Made by a program: the position numbers and the translations under genes. The notes under the pieces are model-generated. The model was not told where the DNA came from. It worked only from the letters and a program-made list of their open reading frames with translations, and ran no database searches. Source: Brevibacterium permense (GTDB lineage: Bacteria > Actinomycetota > Actinomycetes > Actinomycetales > Brevibacteriaceae). Taken from it: a stretch of 64,000 nt of DNA. Shown here piece by piece: positions 28,427 through 37,797 of this stretch (within the stretch, counting starts at the first letter, position 1; each line of letters starts with the position of its first letter). The stretch spans positions 119,369 through 183,368 of the forward strand of contig NZ_QYCP01000090.1 in NCBI RefSeq assembly GCF_025506275.1, in the 5' to 3' direction.

Positions 28427-31345
28427 ATGGCGACCAGAACGACTTCCCCCGCTTCTGGTTCCGGGAAACGCACAGCGCGCAAAAACGCTGGTCGGTCCGG
28501 TCAAGCGGGGACCGAAGAACCCGGTACAAACGTTGTCACCGGTGCATGGAGGGGAGTGGCCCACATGGCCGGAAACCGTGCGCGAAAGACTCTCAGCGAC
28601 GAACCGACTGATCAATCACCGACGAAGCGGGACGGCACAGCCTTCTTCCTCATCGGACTCTCGATCATCATCGCCGCATTCGAATGGTGGAACATCCCCG
28701 GCGCGATCAGCGACGGCATCCGCGGAATCGTCGAAGGCACCTTCGGCCGGGTGGCACTCGCCCTGCCGGTGGTCTTCACCTGCTATGCGATCCGCCTGTT
28801 CCTGCGCGGCGACGACAACCGCGGCAACAACCGCATCCTCATCGGGATGATCTTCGGTCTGCTCGCCGCCTCGGGCCTGGCGCATATCGCCGCCGGCAAC
28901 CCGACCTTCACGAACTCCCGCGAGGCCATGGCCAACGGGGGAGGCGCGCTCGGATTCGTCGTGTCCTCACCGCTGGTCGTCGCGACCACCGTGTACGTGG
29001 CGGTGCCGCTGCTCGTCCTCCTCGGGCTGTTCTCCCTGCTCGTGGTCACCGCGACCCCGGTGCGCGCGATTCCCCGTCGCCTCACCGACCTGTACTACCG
29101 CCTCACCGGCGGTGCCCGACCTGAAGCCGACGCCGAGGCGGCCGAGACCAAACAGTCCGACCTCGTTGCCGAGAACGGCCGCACCTCCGACCTCAAGCCC
29201 GTGATGGGCGCCAAGCGCCGCGGCCGGAGGAAGAAGACCGAGATCCCCGATCTCGACGACGAATCCGCCGACGACGACACCGCGACGAAGGCCTACGACA
29301 AGGCCTACATCCATGAAGACGACGTCAGCGACGAAGAAGCCGACACCACGCGGATCGAAACCGCCCCGGAACCGAAGCTGAAGCCCGGCCAGCGCCGGCC
29401 CACCAAGGCCGAACGCGAGATGGCCGAGCTGAAGAAGACCATCGGGATGGACGACGACGCCGCGAACCAGGCGAAGAAGTCCGAGCCCGCTGCCGCCTCG
29501 GCGCCGGTGCCGACGACGAACGCACCCGCACCTCCGCCCACGGAGCAGCTGCCCGAACGCGTCGAACAGCTCACCCTGGCCGGCGACGTCACCTACACCC
29601 TGCCCGCCTCCGACAACCTCCAGCCCGGACCTCCCGCGAAGGAGCGCTCCGAGGCCAACGACCGCGTCGTCGAAGCCCTGCGCGATGTGCTCGAGCAGTT
29701 CAAGATCGACGCCGAGGTGACCGGCTTCTCCCGCGGACCGACAGTCACCCGCTACGAGGTGGAGCTCGGCTCCGGTACGAAGGTCGAAAAGGTCACGGCG
29801 CTGTCGAAGAACATCGCCTACGCCGTGGCCAGCGCCGACGTGCGCATCCTCTCGCCGATCCCCGGCAAGAAGGCCATCGGCATCGAGATCCCGAACACCG
29901 ACCGTGAGAACGTGGCCCTCGGCGACGTGCTGCGCTCGAAGGCCGCCCGCAAGACCGACCACCCCATGGTCATGGGCGTGGGCAAGGACGTCGAAGGCGG
30001 ATTCGTCGTCGCCGACCTCTCGAAGATGCCCCACCTCCTCGTCGCCGGTGCCACCGGTGCCGGTAAGTCGAGCTTCGTGAACTCCATGATCACCTCGATC
30101 ATGATGCGCGCGACCCCCGACGAGGTCCGGATGATCCTCGTCGACCCCAAGCGCGTCGAGCTGACGATCTACGAAGGCATCCCGCACCTCATCACCCCGA
30201 TCATCACGAACCCGAAGAAGGCCGCCGAGGCGCTCGAATGGGTCGTGCGCGAAATGGACGCCCGCTACGACGACCTCGCGAACTATGGGTTCAAGCACGT
30301 CAAGGAGTTCAACAAGGCCGTCCGCGAGGGGCGCATCCAGCCGCCCGCCGGATCCGAACGCGTCCTCCAGCCCTATCCGTACCTGCTGGTCGTCGTCGAC
30401 GAGCTCGCCGACCTCATGATGGTTGCCCCACGCGACGTCGAAGCCTCGATCCAGCGCATCACACAGCTCGCCCGTGCCGCCGGCATCCACCTGGTGCTCG
30501 CCACCCAGCGACCCAGCGTCGACGTCGTCACCGGCCTCATCAAGGCGAACGTGCCCTCCCGCCTGGCATTCGCGACCTCGTCGCTGGCCGACTCCCGAGT
30601 CGTGCTCGACCAGCCCGGTGCGGAGAAGCTCATCGGTCAGGGTGACGCCCTGTTCCTGCCGATGGGCGCGGCCAAGCCGATGCGTGTCCAGGGCGCCTGG
30701 GTCAACGAGTCCGAGATCGAGAAGGTCGTCGAACACGTCAAGAGCCAGCTCACCCCGAACTACCGCGAAGACGTGGCCGTCGAAGCGCCGAAGAAGCAGA
30801 TCGACGAGGACATCGGAGACGACCTCGACCTGCTGCTGCAGGCGATCGAGCAGGTCGTCACCACGCAGTTCGGATCGACCTCGATGCTGCAGCGCAAGCT
30901 GCGCGTCGGCTTCGCCAAGGCCGGTCGCCTCATGGATCTCATGGAGTCCCGCGGAATCGTCGGACCCTCCGAGGGGTCGAAGGCCCGCGACGTGCTCGTG
31001 CGCCCCGACGATCTGCCGGGCACCCTGGCCATCATCAAGGGCGAGACCCCGCCCGAGGATTCCGGCGGCGCCGCCGACGCCCCGACCGACGGTGGCCAGG
31101 GCCAGTCCGGACAGCCCGGTTCCGGGCACGCCTCAGCGGCCGGGGACTATGACGAGGAGTTCGACGACGACTACGGCGAGACCTCCCACGGCTCGGCGTC
31201 GGCGTACAGCTCGGCATCGTCCGACCGGTACTCGGGCGGCGTCGGGCATGCCGGCGACCTCACCGTCGGCGACGTCGACCCGGAGACCGGGCTCGAGGTC
31301 GTCGAAGCCAGCGGAGAGGACGCCTGGCAGCTCACCGGCCGCTGA
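28427..31345 (+). CDS. ftsK: DNA translocase FtsK/SpoIIIE
   Basis: 972 residues. Pumps chromosome ends across the division septum. A basic N-terminal leader (about 1-65) precedes four or so membrane helices (about 70-215). A long Pro/Ala/acidic linker runs to about 390. The motor has Walker A GATGAGKSS near 541 and Walker B LLVVVDELADLMM near 653, with ATQRPSVDVVTGLIKAN after it. The DNA-reading gamma domain is near 805-850 (TSMLQRKLRVGFAKAGRLMD). The C-terminus adds a Gly/Ser/acidic tail. The gene usually follows dapA-rnj in relatives; here about 12 kb of carboxylate genes intervene. Confidence 0.96.
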   Translation: MATRTTSPASGSGKRTARKNAGRSGQAGTEEPGTNVVTGAWRGVAHMAGNRARKTLSDEPTDQSPTKRDGTAFFLIGLSIIIAAFEWWNIPGAISDGIRGIVEGTFGRVALALPVVFTCYAIRLFLRGDDNRGNNRILIGMIFGLLAASGLAHIAAGNPTFTNSREAMANGGGALGFVVSSPLVVATTVYVAVPLLVLLGLFSLLVVTATPVRAIPRRLTDLYYRLTGGARPEADAEAAETKQSDLVAENGRTSDLKPVMGAKRRGRRKKTEIPDLDDESADDDTATKAYDKAYIHEDDVSDEEADTTRIETAPEPKLKPGQRRPTKAEREMAELKKTIGMDDDAANQAKKSEPAAASAPVPTTNAPAPPPTEQLPERVEQLTLAGDVTYTLPASDNLQPGPPAKERSEANDRVVEALRDVLEQFKIDAEVTGFSRGPTVTRYEVELGSGTKVEKVTALSKNIAYAVASADVRILSPIPGKKAIGIEIPNTDRENVALGDVLRSKAARKTDHPMVMGVGKDVEGGFVVADLSKMPHLLVAGATGAGKSSFVNSMITSIMMRATPDEVRMILVDPKRVELTIYEGIPHLITPIITNPKKAAEALEWVVREMDARYDDLANYGFKHVKEFNKAVREGRIQPPAGSERVLQPYPYLLVVVDELADLMMVAPRDVEASIQRITQLARAAGIHLVLATQRPSVDVVTGLIKANVPSRLAFATSSLADSRVVLDQPGAEKLIGQGDALFLPMGAAKPMRVQGAWVNESEIEKVVEHVKSQLTPNYREDVAVEAPKKQIDEDIGDDLDLLLQAIEQVVTTQFGSTSMLQRKLRVGFAKAGRLMDLMESRGIVGPSEGSKARDVLVRPDDLPGTLAIIKGETPPEDSGGAADAPTDGGQGQSGQPGSGHASAAGDYDEEFDDDYGETSHGSASAYSSASSDRYSGGVGHAGDLTVGDVDPETGLEVVEASGEDAWQLTGR

Positions 31346-31366
31346 TCCGATCCGAACCCCACCCCT

Positions 31367-31408
31367 CGCCGAGGCGGCGCACCGTACCGACGGTGCGCCG
31401 CCTCGGCG
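31367..31408 (+). terminator. ftsK terminator built from two copies of the 10-mer
   Basis: A perfect 19-base stem (31367-31385 with 31390-31408) around the tetraloop ACCG. The outer half of each arm is CGCCGAGGCGG or its complement, the repeated genomic 10-mer described in the findings. There is no T tract. Confidence 0.8.
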
Positions 31409-31458
31409 ATTGTGGTTGAGTTGGTCCTGGTTGGAATGATCTGCTCAGCTCACTCCGA

Positions 31459-31464
31459 TAGGCT
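31459..31464 (+). promoter_or_regulatory. -10 element TAGGCT, leaderless pgsA
   Basis: TAGGCT plus six bases to the GTG at 31471. Confidence 0.5.
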
Positions 31465-31470
31465 GGTTGC

Positions 31471-32139
31471 GTGAACGATCGAGTCGAGGCCGGAGCCTCT
31501 CAGCAGCCCTCCGCAGAACCGAGTCCGTGGAATGTCCCGAACGCACTCACGGTGCTGCGCATCCTCATGGTGCCCCTGTTCCTCGTGCTTCTGCTGGCAG
31601 ACGGCGGCAACGATGTGACTCTGCGCTGGTGGGCGCTCATCGTGTTCCTGCTGGCCATGTTCACCGACTTCGTCGACGGCTACCTGGCCAGGCGGAACAA
31701 CCTCATCACGAACTTCGGCAAGATCGCCGACCCCATCGCCGACAAGTCGCTCATGGCGGCCGCACTCATCGGTCTGGCGATCATCGTCGAACTGCCGTGG
31801 TGGGTGCCCGTGATCATCCTCGTCCGCGAACTCGGAATCACCGTGCTGCGGTTCTTCATGATCCGTATCGCCGTGATGCCCGCTTCACGCGGAGGCAAGA
31901 TCAAGACAGTGCTGCAGACTGCTGCGATCGGACTGTTCCTGCTGGTCTTCCCACTCTCGGACGTGGTTCCCTCCGTCGTCTACGTCATCCTGCTCGTCTT
32001 CGCCTGGATCATCATGACCGCGGCCATCGTCGTCACAATCGTCACCGGTGTCGACTACTGCGTGCAGGCGGCGAAGCTGTACAAGGATGCGAAGAGCGGT
32101 GGGAGCACGCAGACCGGCGGGGACGCGCAGCGTGGCTGA
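31471..32139 (+). CDS. pgsA: CDP-diacylglycerol-glycerol-3-phosphate 3-phosphatidyltransferase
   Basis: 222 residues. Makes phosphatidylglycerol phosphate. Several membrane helices. The CDP-alcohol phosphotransferase motif is complete: DGYLARR, then G and two Asp in NFGKIADPIADK (near residues 70-90). The GTG start has no leader. Its 3' end overlaps cinA by eight bases, giving the actinobacterial pgsA-cinA-clgR order. A related PgsA2 or phosphatidylinositol-phosphate synthase cannot be excluded, but the context favours PgsA. Confidence 0.9.
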   Translation: MNDRVEAGASQQPSAEPSPWNVPNALTVLRILMVPLFLVLLLADGGNDVTLRWWALIVFLLAMFTDFVDGYLARRNNLITNFGKIADPIADKSLMAAALIGLAIIVELPWWVPVIILVRELGITVLRFFMIRIAVMPASRGGKIKTVLQTAAIGLFLLVFPLSDVVPSVVYVILLVFAWIIMTAAIVVTIVTGVDYCVQAAKLYKDAKSGGSTQTGGDAQRG

Positions 32140-32674
32140 GTCCGAGCTGATGGAGACCGCGCGTCGCATCATCTCCACCTGTTCTCAGCTGGGGATCTCG
32201 CTGGCTTCGGCAGAGTCGCTGACCGGGGGACGATTCGTCGCCTCGCTCGTCGATGTGCCGGGCGCCTCCGCCGTGGTGCGCGGGGGACTGGTCACCTACG
32301 CCACCGACCTCAAGGCGAGCCTGGCCGGAGTGAACGCCGACCACCTCGAGGAGACCGGTCCGATCGACCCGGTCGTCGCCGCGCAGATGGCCGTCGGCAC
32401 GGCGCTGCAGTGCGTTGCCGATATCGGGATCTCCTGCACCGGAGTCGCCGGCCCCGATCCGCAGGACGACAAGCCCGTCGGACTCGTCTACACGGCGATC
32501 GCCTTCGGCGGGAAGGCGAAGGTCTTCGAACACGAGTTCACCGGCGACCGTGATTCCATCCGCAGTCAGACGGTGCAAGCGATGGCCGTCAACCTCAATG
32601 AATTCGTCGGCGAACTCGCCTTCGGACCGGAATCCGGGCAGGTCTCGAATGCTCGCGAGGACGCTCCGGAATAA
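32132..32674 (+). CDS. cinA: CinA-family nicotinamide-nucleotide amidohydrolase (PncC domain)
   Basis: 180 residues, only the C-terminal amidase domain of CinA, as in most actinobacteria. ASAESLTGGRFVASLVDVPG, VVRGGLVTYATDLKASL and CTGVAGPDPQDDKPVGLVY are the family signatures. Deamidates NMN in pyridine-nucleotide recycling. GTG 32132 overlaps the pgsA stop, so translation is coupled. It precedes clgR and recA as in relatives. Confidence 0.92.
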   Translation: MAESELMETARRIISTCSQLGISLASAESLTGGRFVASLVDVPGASAVVRGGLVTYATDLKASLAGVNADHLEETGPIDPVVAAQMAVGTALQCVADIGISCTGVAGPDPQDDKPVGLVYTAIAFGGKAKVFEHEFTGDRDSIRSQTVQAMAVNLNEFVGELAFGPESGQVSNAREDAPE

Positions 32675-32851
32675 GTTCGTCTGCTGTGGGGTTGACCGGG
32701 TGATGACCATCGGACGAAAATTCTCCAAAGTCTTCGAATGGACTGGCAATACCATCCGCTCGGGGCACCAGGTTGGTGCTGTGTCACGGCCAGGTTGTAA
32801 GGTTATTGGAACTACATTGACGGGACGCGCTGACAAAGGGAGGGCCGCGTT

Positions 32852-33181
32852 ATGTTACTAAGAGTCGAAATCGGCGACGCACTTCGTTCCGCCCGCCGTC
32901 GTCAAGGACGCACCCTTCGCGATGTCTCGACCGGGGCCAGCGTTTCGCTCGGCTACCTCAGCGAAATCGAGCGCGGACAGAAGGAAGCCTCCTCGGAGCT
33001 GCTGTCGGCGATCTGCGAAGCACTCGACCTGCCGCTGTCGGCACTGCTGTCGTCTGTGTCCGATCGCTTCGCTCTCGAAGAAGGTGTGCAGATCCCCGAT
33101 ACCATTCCGCAGGAGCTCTCTGACAAGGTCCTCGGTCACCCCGAGGGATTCTCTGCTCCGCGGCTGGCCGCCAAGCCCTGA
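32852..33181 (+). CDS. clgR: XRE-family regulator, ClgR-like
   Basis: 109 residues. Helix-turn-helix about 5-60: [20 protein letters not shown] and [20 protein letters not shown]. This matches ClgR/PopR, the activator of clp protease and stress genes in actinobacteria, also by its place between cinA and recA. The usual Ala-Ala degradation signal is not at the very end (RLAAKP), so self-degradation by Clp may differ. GGGAGGG lies seven bases before the ATG. Its TGA shares a base with the next gene. Confidence 0.88.
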   Translation: MLLRVEIGDALRSARRRQGRTLRDVSTGASVSLGYLSEIERGQKEASSELLSAICEALDLPLSALLSSVSDRFALEEGVQIPDTIPQELSDKVLGHPEGFSAPRLAAKP

Positions 33182-33408
33182 TGCGGCACACGCTCTACTG
33201 GATCCTCATGAACGAGGAGTTCGGTGAGGCTCGCGCCGCCTCCCTGCACACCGACCTCACTCTGAGCTCCTTGGGTTCGCGAACCGCAGCCCAGGCATTC
33301 GAAGCCGGAGTCGAACCCCGCGACATCTGGACTGCCGTCTGCGATTCCATGGGTGTTCCCGAATCTCGGCGTCTCGGCAAGGAAAAGCCGCGCTCGACGC
33401 CGTTCTGA
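33181..33408 (+). CDS. DUF3046 family protein
   Basis: 75 residues. MNEEFGEARAASLHTDLTLS and GSRTAAQAFEAGVEPRDIW match the small DUF3046 family, which is found between clgR and recA across actinobacteria. No biochemical role is known to me. Start ATG overlaps the clgR stop (TGATG). The conserved location next to SOS and stress genes hints at a role there. Confidence 0.88.
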   Translation: MRHTLYWILMNEEFGEARAASLHTDLTLSSLGSRTAAQAFEAGVEPRDIWTAVCDSMGVPESRRLGKEKPRSTPF

Positions 33409-33516
33409 CCGAGGTTCGACGCCGTTCTGCTGGATCGGAGCTGCCTCGCACCGTCTGTGGCTCTGTCTGGTCGGAGCAGCGCTGGCCTTCACTGTCGGCG
33501 CCGTTTCGGCCGAGGG

Positions 33517-33522
33517 TAGACT
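33517..33522 (+). promoter_or_regulatory. -10 element TAGACT, leaderless PhnB-like gene
   Basis: TAGACT plus six bases to the ATG at 33529. Confidence 0.5.
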
Positions 33523-33528
33523 GACCGC

Positions 33529-33936
33529 ATGAATCAGGCCATCCCGTTCATCACCTTCCAGCCCAGTCGTGGACGGAGCGCCGCCGAGGCCATGGAGACC
33601 TACCTCGAGGTCTTCGGCGACGGGCGAGTGATCCTCGACAATCGCTATGGTCCCGATGGTCCGGGCGCCGAAGGCACGGTCATCATGTCCGAGATCGAGA
33701 TCGCCGGACAGAGACTGCGCTTCAGCGACAGCTTCGTCGTACATGAGTGGGACATCACTCCCGGCGTGTCACTCATGGTCGACTGCGAATCGGCCGAGGA
33801 ACTCGAACGCATCTTCTCCTCACTGAGCGCAGACGGAACTGTGTTCATGCCGCTCGACGACTACGGATTCGGACCATTCGGGTGGGTGGGGGACCGGTTC
33901 GGCCTCACCTGGCAGTTGGGCCTGGCCCAGGACTGA
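33529..33936 (+). CDS. VOC family protein, PhnB/glyoxalase-like
   Basis: 135 residues. PFITFQPSRGRSAAEAMETY followed by LEVFGDGRV and the closing GPFGWVGDRFGLTWQ are typical of the PhnB/3-demethylubiquinone-like VOC subgroup (double beta-alpha-beta-beta-beta fold). No certain metal triad could be assigned. It has its own promoter and lies between the DUF3046 gene and recA, where relatives usually have nothing, so it looks like a lineage-specific insertion. Confidence 0.8.
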   Translation: MNQAIPFITFQPSRGRSAAEAMETYLEVFGDGRVILDNRYGPDGPGAEGTVIMSEIEIAGQRLRFSDSFVVHEWDITPGVSLMVDCESAEELERIFSSLSADGTVFMPLDDYGFGPFGWVGDRFGLTWQLGLAQD

Positions 33937-33971
33937 TTCTCGCGGAGACACGCGACACACCCGAATATATA

Positions 33972-33983
33972 GAACACCTGTTC
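33972..33983. promoter_or_regulatory. LexA (SOS) box upstream of recA
   Basis: GAAC-ACCT-GTTC is a perfect actinobacterial SOS core. It covers the -35 region of a TATGCT -10 element at 33994-33999, where LexA would block polymerase. The predicted leader to recA is about 120 bases. Confidence 0.8.
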
Positions 33984-34127
33984 CCATGTGGGTTATGCTG
34001 GTGAGGAATCACGGGACCTGTGACCACGAGTGGCTGGTTATCCACGGGGGAATCGCTTCCTCTGTCGTTATGTCAGTGCCATCTTCTAGCCTTGGTCTCA
34101 ACGGAAAAGCAACGAAGAGGAGACGTC

Positions 34128-35219
34128 ATGGCACGTACACCCAAGAACCTCCAGGTTCCCACCGGCGGCGACAAGTCGAAGGCACTCGACGCCGCGCTGG
34201 GCCAGATCGATCGCAACTACGGCAAGGGCGCGATCATGCGCCTCGGCGACGGTGTGCGTGAGCCCATCGCCTCCATCCCGACCGGTTCGGTCGCCCTCGA
34301 CATCGCACTGGGCATCGGCGGTCTGCCGCGCGGTCGCGTCGTCGAGATCTACGGTCCGGAATCCTCCGGTAAGACGACTGTCGCCCTCCACGCCGTGGCG
34401 AACGCTCAGAAGGCCGGCGGAATCGCCGCGTTCATCGATGCCGAGCACGCTTTGGACCCCGAGTACGCGAAGAAGCTCGGCGTCGACACCGACCAGCTCC
34501 TCGTCTCCCAGCCGGACACCGGTGAGCAGGCGCTCGAGATCGCCGATATGCTCATCCGCTCCGGCGCCCTCGACATCATCGTCATCGACTCCGTCGCAGC
34601 CCTCGTGCCCAAGGCCGAAATCGAAGGCGAGATGGGCGACAGCCACGTCGGCCTGCAGGCTCGTCTGATGTCGCAGGCACTGCGTAAGATCACCGGTGCC
34701 TTGGCCCAGTCGAAGACCACCGCGATCTTCATCAACCAGCTGCGTGAGAAGGTCGGCGTCTTCTTCGGTTCGCCGGAGACCACCTCGGGCGGTAAGGCGC
34801 TGAAGTTCTACGCCTCCGTGCGCATCGACGTCCGCCGCATTGAGACCCTCAAGGAAGGTCAGGACGCGGTCGGCAACCGGACCCGTGCGAAGATCGTGAA
34901 GAACAAGGTCGCTCCGCCGTTCAAGCAGGCCGAGTTCGACATCCTCTACGGCCACGGCATCTCCCGCGAAGGCAGCCTCATCGATATGGGCGTCGACAAC
35001 GGCATCGTGCGCAAGTCCGGTTCCTGGTTCACCTATGACGGCGATCAGCTGGGTCAGGGCAAGGAGAACGTCCGCAACTTCCTCCGCGACAACCCGGGCC
35101 TGGCCGAAGAGATCGAGCTGAAGATCAAGCACAAGCTCGGCCTGATCCAGGTCGACGAACCCGAGGAAGGCGTCGAAGCGGCCGGAGAAGCACAGACGGA
35201 TGACGTCGAAGTCTCCTGA
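34128..35219 (+). CDS. recA: recombinase A
   Basis: 363 residues. Filament-forming ATPase for homologous recombination and co-protease for LexA. Motifs: GPESSGKTT (Walker A, near 72), [20 protein letters not shown] (Walker B), [40 protein letters not shown] (DNA-binding loops) and an acidic C-terminus. No intein. AGGAG upstream of ATG 34128. SOS-controlled. recX overlaps its 3' end by 20 bases. Confidence 0.98.
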   Translation: MARTPKNLQVPTGGDKSKALDAALGQIDRNYGKGAIMRLGDGVREPIASIPTGSVALDIALGIGGLPRGRVVEIYGPESSGKTTVALHAVANAQKAGGIAAFIDAEHALDPEYAKKLGVDTDQLLVSQPDTGEQALEIADMLIRSGALDIIVIDSVAALVPKAEIEGEMGDSHVGLQARLMSQALRKITGALAQSKTTAIFINQLREKVGVFFGSPETTSGGKALKFYASVRIDVRRIETLKEGQDAVGNRTRAKIVKNKVAPPFKQAEFDILYGHGISREGSLIDMGVDNGIVRKSGSWFTYDGDQLGQGKENVRNFLRDNPGLAEEIELKIKHKLGLIQVDEPEEGVEAAGEAQTDDVEVS

Positions 35220-36264
35220 CGCCTCGTCGACTGACGACGAGTTCGCCGACCGCGAGTCCGCCGCAACGACCGACACGGTCGGTGCGGGGGACTCGGGTCG
35301 CAGCGACTCGTCTCAGACCGAGACGCTCTCGCAGCTCCGCAGTGCGATCTCGGAGATCGACCAACGTCATGCCGAAGGAGAAGCCGGGTTCTTCGCCGGC
35401 CTCTCCGGAATCGACAACGATGTCACCGGTGGCAATGGTCGAAATGCCAAACGAAACAGCTCTGGGTCGCGGTCCGGTGCTGGCTCGGGAACGCGGTCGG
35501 GGAAGTCTGCACGATCGGGTTCGAAAGCTGGCACGAAAGCCAGTTCGAAGCGCAAGAAGAACTCCAGCGGCTGGAAGCGACAGCAGAAGGAACCGGACAA
35601 CGGATGGGTCGAAGGCGGTACCGACTCGACTCCGGATTTCATCGATGTCCCTGATTTCCTTGCAGCCGAGAATGATGGTCCAGATTTCCTGGCGAGCGAT
35701 GGCAATGCCGGGCCCGACTTCCTGGATGACAGCGACGGCCCACCCGACTTCGCTGCCGGACCCGGGCTGGGCTTCGACGACGACGAAGACGACGCCCGCG
35801 ACTTCGACGGGGACTACGCGCAGGCGAAGAAGACGGCGATGAACATGCTCGCCATGCGCGATCACTCCAGCGACGAACTGCGCAAGAAGCTCCTCAAACG
35901 CGACCTCATGCCGGAAGCGATCGATGTCCTCATAGAGAAGCTGCAGAACTCGCGTCTGCTCAACGACGAAGAATTCGCGCACCGCTTCGCACGGGCACAG
36001 CGCGAGAACCGGAAACTCTCCCGGTCCGTGCTCAAACGCGAATTGAGCAAGAAGGGCATCAGCCCCGAACTCGCCTCCGAAGCCGTCGCCGAGATCGACG
36101 GCGAGGAAGAACTCGCCCGCGAAGTCGCCGAGAAGAAAGCCGCCTCCACCAGGCGCCTCGACTATGCGGTGCGGGAGCGCCGAATCCTCGGCATGCTCGC
36201 CCGCCGCGGCTTCCCCTCGGCGATCTGCATCAAGGTCACACGGGAAGTGCTTGCCGAAGACTGA
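35200..36264 (+). CDS. recX: RecX regulator with a long disordered N-terminus
   Basis: 354 residues, about twice the usual length. The RecX core is confined to about 205-354: [37 protein letters not shown] and [15 protein letters not shown], three-helix repeats that cap RecA filaments. The first 200 residues look disordered: Ser/Thr/Asp-rich, then a basic Gly/Ser/Lys/Arg block (80-130), then an acidic block with five PDF motifs (at 145, 151, 161, 172 and 182). Start ATG lies inside recA (20-base overlap), so expression is coupled to recA and SOS. Confidence 0.92.
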   Translation: MTSKSPDASSTDDEFADRESAATTDTVGAGDSGRSDSSQTETLSQLRSAISEIDQRHAEGEAGFFAGLSGIDNDVTGGNGRNAKRNSSGSRSGAGSGTRSGKSARSGSKAGTKASSKRKKNSSGWKRQQKEPDNGWVEGGTDSTPDFIDVPDFLAAENDGPDFLASDGNAGPDFLDDSDGPPDFAAGPGLGFDDDEDDARDFDGDYAQAKKTAMNMLAMRDHSSDELRKKLLKRDLMPEAIDVLIEKLQNSRLLNDEEFAHRFARAQRENRKLSRSVLKRELSKKGISPELASEAVAEIDGEEELAREVAEKKAASTRRLDYAVRERRILGMLARRGFPSAICIKVTREVLAED

Positions 36265-36284
36265 AACGGTTCCCGGGGAACGGC

Positions 36285-36290
36285 TAGAAT
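36285..36290 (+). promoter_or_regulatory. -10 element TAGAAT upstream of miaB
   Basis: TAGAAT with nine bases to the ATG at 36300; the leader would be only about three bases. Confidence 0.45.
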
Positions 36291-36299
36291 GGGTGCGCC

Positions 36300-37796
36300 A
36301 TGACTGAACTGATTGACTCCCCGACGACATCCGAAACCACCCCTCGCAGCTACGAGGTCAAGACCTACGGATGTCAGATGAACGTGCACGACTCCGAGCG
36401 TCTGTCCGGACTGCTCGACGATGCCGGCTACGTTCAGGCGAACACCGACGACCAGGCCGACGTCGTCGTCTTCAACACCTGCGCCGTCCGCGAAAACGCC
36501 GACAACCGGCTCTACGGCAACCTCGGCCAACTCGCGAAGGTCAAAGAGAACCACCCCGGCCTCCAGATCGCCGTGGGCGGATGCATGGCACAGAAAGACC
36601 GGGACACGATCGTGAAGAAGGCACCCTGGGTCGACGTGGTCTTCGGCACCCACAACATGGGATCACTGCCCGCGCTGCTCGAGCGCGCACGCCACAACGA
36701 GGAAGCCCAAGTCGAGATCCTCGAAAGCCTCGACGTCTTCCCGTCCGCTCTGCCCAGCCGCCGGGAATCCCAGCACTCCGGATGGGTGTCGATCTCGGTC
36801 GGCTGCAACAACACGTGCACCTTCTGCATCGTGCCCAGCCTGCGCGGCAAAGAGAAAGACCGCCGCCCCGGCGACATCCTCGCCGAGGTCGAAGCCCTCG
36901 TCGCCGACGGAGTCGTCGAAGTCACTCTGCTCGGCCAGAACGTCAACTCCTATGGCGCCGAATTCCGCGACAAAGGCGCATTCGCAAAACTGTTGCGCGC
37001 CGTCGGCAACGTTGACGGAATAGAACGAGTCCGCTTCACCAGCCCGCACCCAGCCGCATTCTCCGACGACGTCATCGACGCAATGGCAGAGACCCCGACC
37101 GTCATGCCGCAGCTGCACATGCCGCTGCAGTCCGGTTCGGACACGATTCTCAAATCAATGCGCCGCTCCTACCGCACCAAGCGGTTCATGAACATCCTCG
37201 ACACCGTGCGCGAACGCATCCCGCATGCTGCCATCACCACCGACATCATCGTCGGCTTCCCCGGAGAGACCGAAGAGGACTTCCAAGGGACGATGGACAT
37301 CGTCCGCCGCGCCCGCTTCTCCCAGGCCTTCACCTTCCAGTACTCCATCCGCCCCGGCACACCGGCGGCCACGATGGACAACCAGGTGCCGAAGGACGTT
37401 GTGCAGGAACGGTTCGAACGCCTCACCTCACTCCAGGACGAGATCGCCTGGAACGAGAACAAAGACCAGATCGGCCGTGAGGTCGAAGTGCTCGTGACCA
37501 AACTGCCCCATGACGATTCCCCACGACTGAGCGGACGCGCTGAAGACAACCGCCTCGTCCACGTCGGAATCCCCGAAGGCACCCAGATGCCACGACCCGG
37601 CGACTTCGTCACCGCCACCGTCACCGAGGCGAAGCCCTACTTCCTCCTCGCCGACTCCGGATTCTCCGTACGCCCGTCCCGAGCCGGTGACGCCTACGAC
37701 CGGGCACAGGCGGAGAGCTGCGGCGCACCGAGCCCCGGGCAGAGTGCAGTCGGTTCGACGAACCTCGGCATGCCGACGATCCGCCCTCGCGGCTGA
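36300..37796 (+). CDS. miaB: tRNA-2-methylthio-N6-dimethylallyladenosine synthase
   Basis: 498 residues. Radical-SAM methylthiotransferase acting on A37 of tRNAs already modified by MiaA. N-terminal cluster cysteines in [15 protein letters not shown] and GGCMAQ; the radical-SAM motif CNNTCTFC near 168; a C-terminal TRAM domain ([11 protein letters not shown] to [19 protein letters not shown]), then an extra tail of about 50 residues. The partner miaA is two genes downstream, the conserved actinobacterial order. Confidence 0.95.
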   Translation: MTELIDSPTTSETTPRSYEVKTYGCQMNVHDSERLSGLLDDAGYVQANTDDQADVVVFNTCAVRENADNRLYGNLGQLAKVKENHPGLQIAVGGCMAQKDRDTIVKKAPWVDVVFGTHNMGSLPALLERARHNEEAQVEILESLDVFPSALPSRRESQHSGWVSISVGCNNTCTFCIVPSLRGKEKDRRPGDILAEVEALVADGVVEVTLLGQNVNSYGAEFRDKGAFAKLLRAVGNVDGIERVRFTSPHPAAFSDDVIDAMAETPTVMPQLHMPLQSGSDTILKSMRRSYRTKRFMNILDTVRERIPHAAITTDIIVGFPGETEEDFQGTMDIVRRARFSQAFTFQYSIRPGTPAATMDNQVPKDVVQERFERLTSLQDEIAWNENKDQIGREVEVLVTKLPHDDSPRLSGRAEDNRLVHVGIPEGTQMPRPGDFVTATVTEAKPYFLLADSGFSVRPSRAGDAYDRAQAESCGAPSPGQSAVGSTNLGMPTIRPRG

Positions 37797-37797
37797 G

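Noticed and set aside
28967..31129. 720-residue minus-strand open frame opposite ftsK
   Set aside because: No recognisable domain and the composition of an antisense shadow; FtsK motifs are complete on the other strand.
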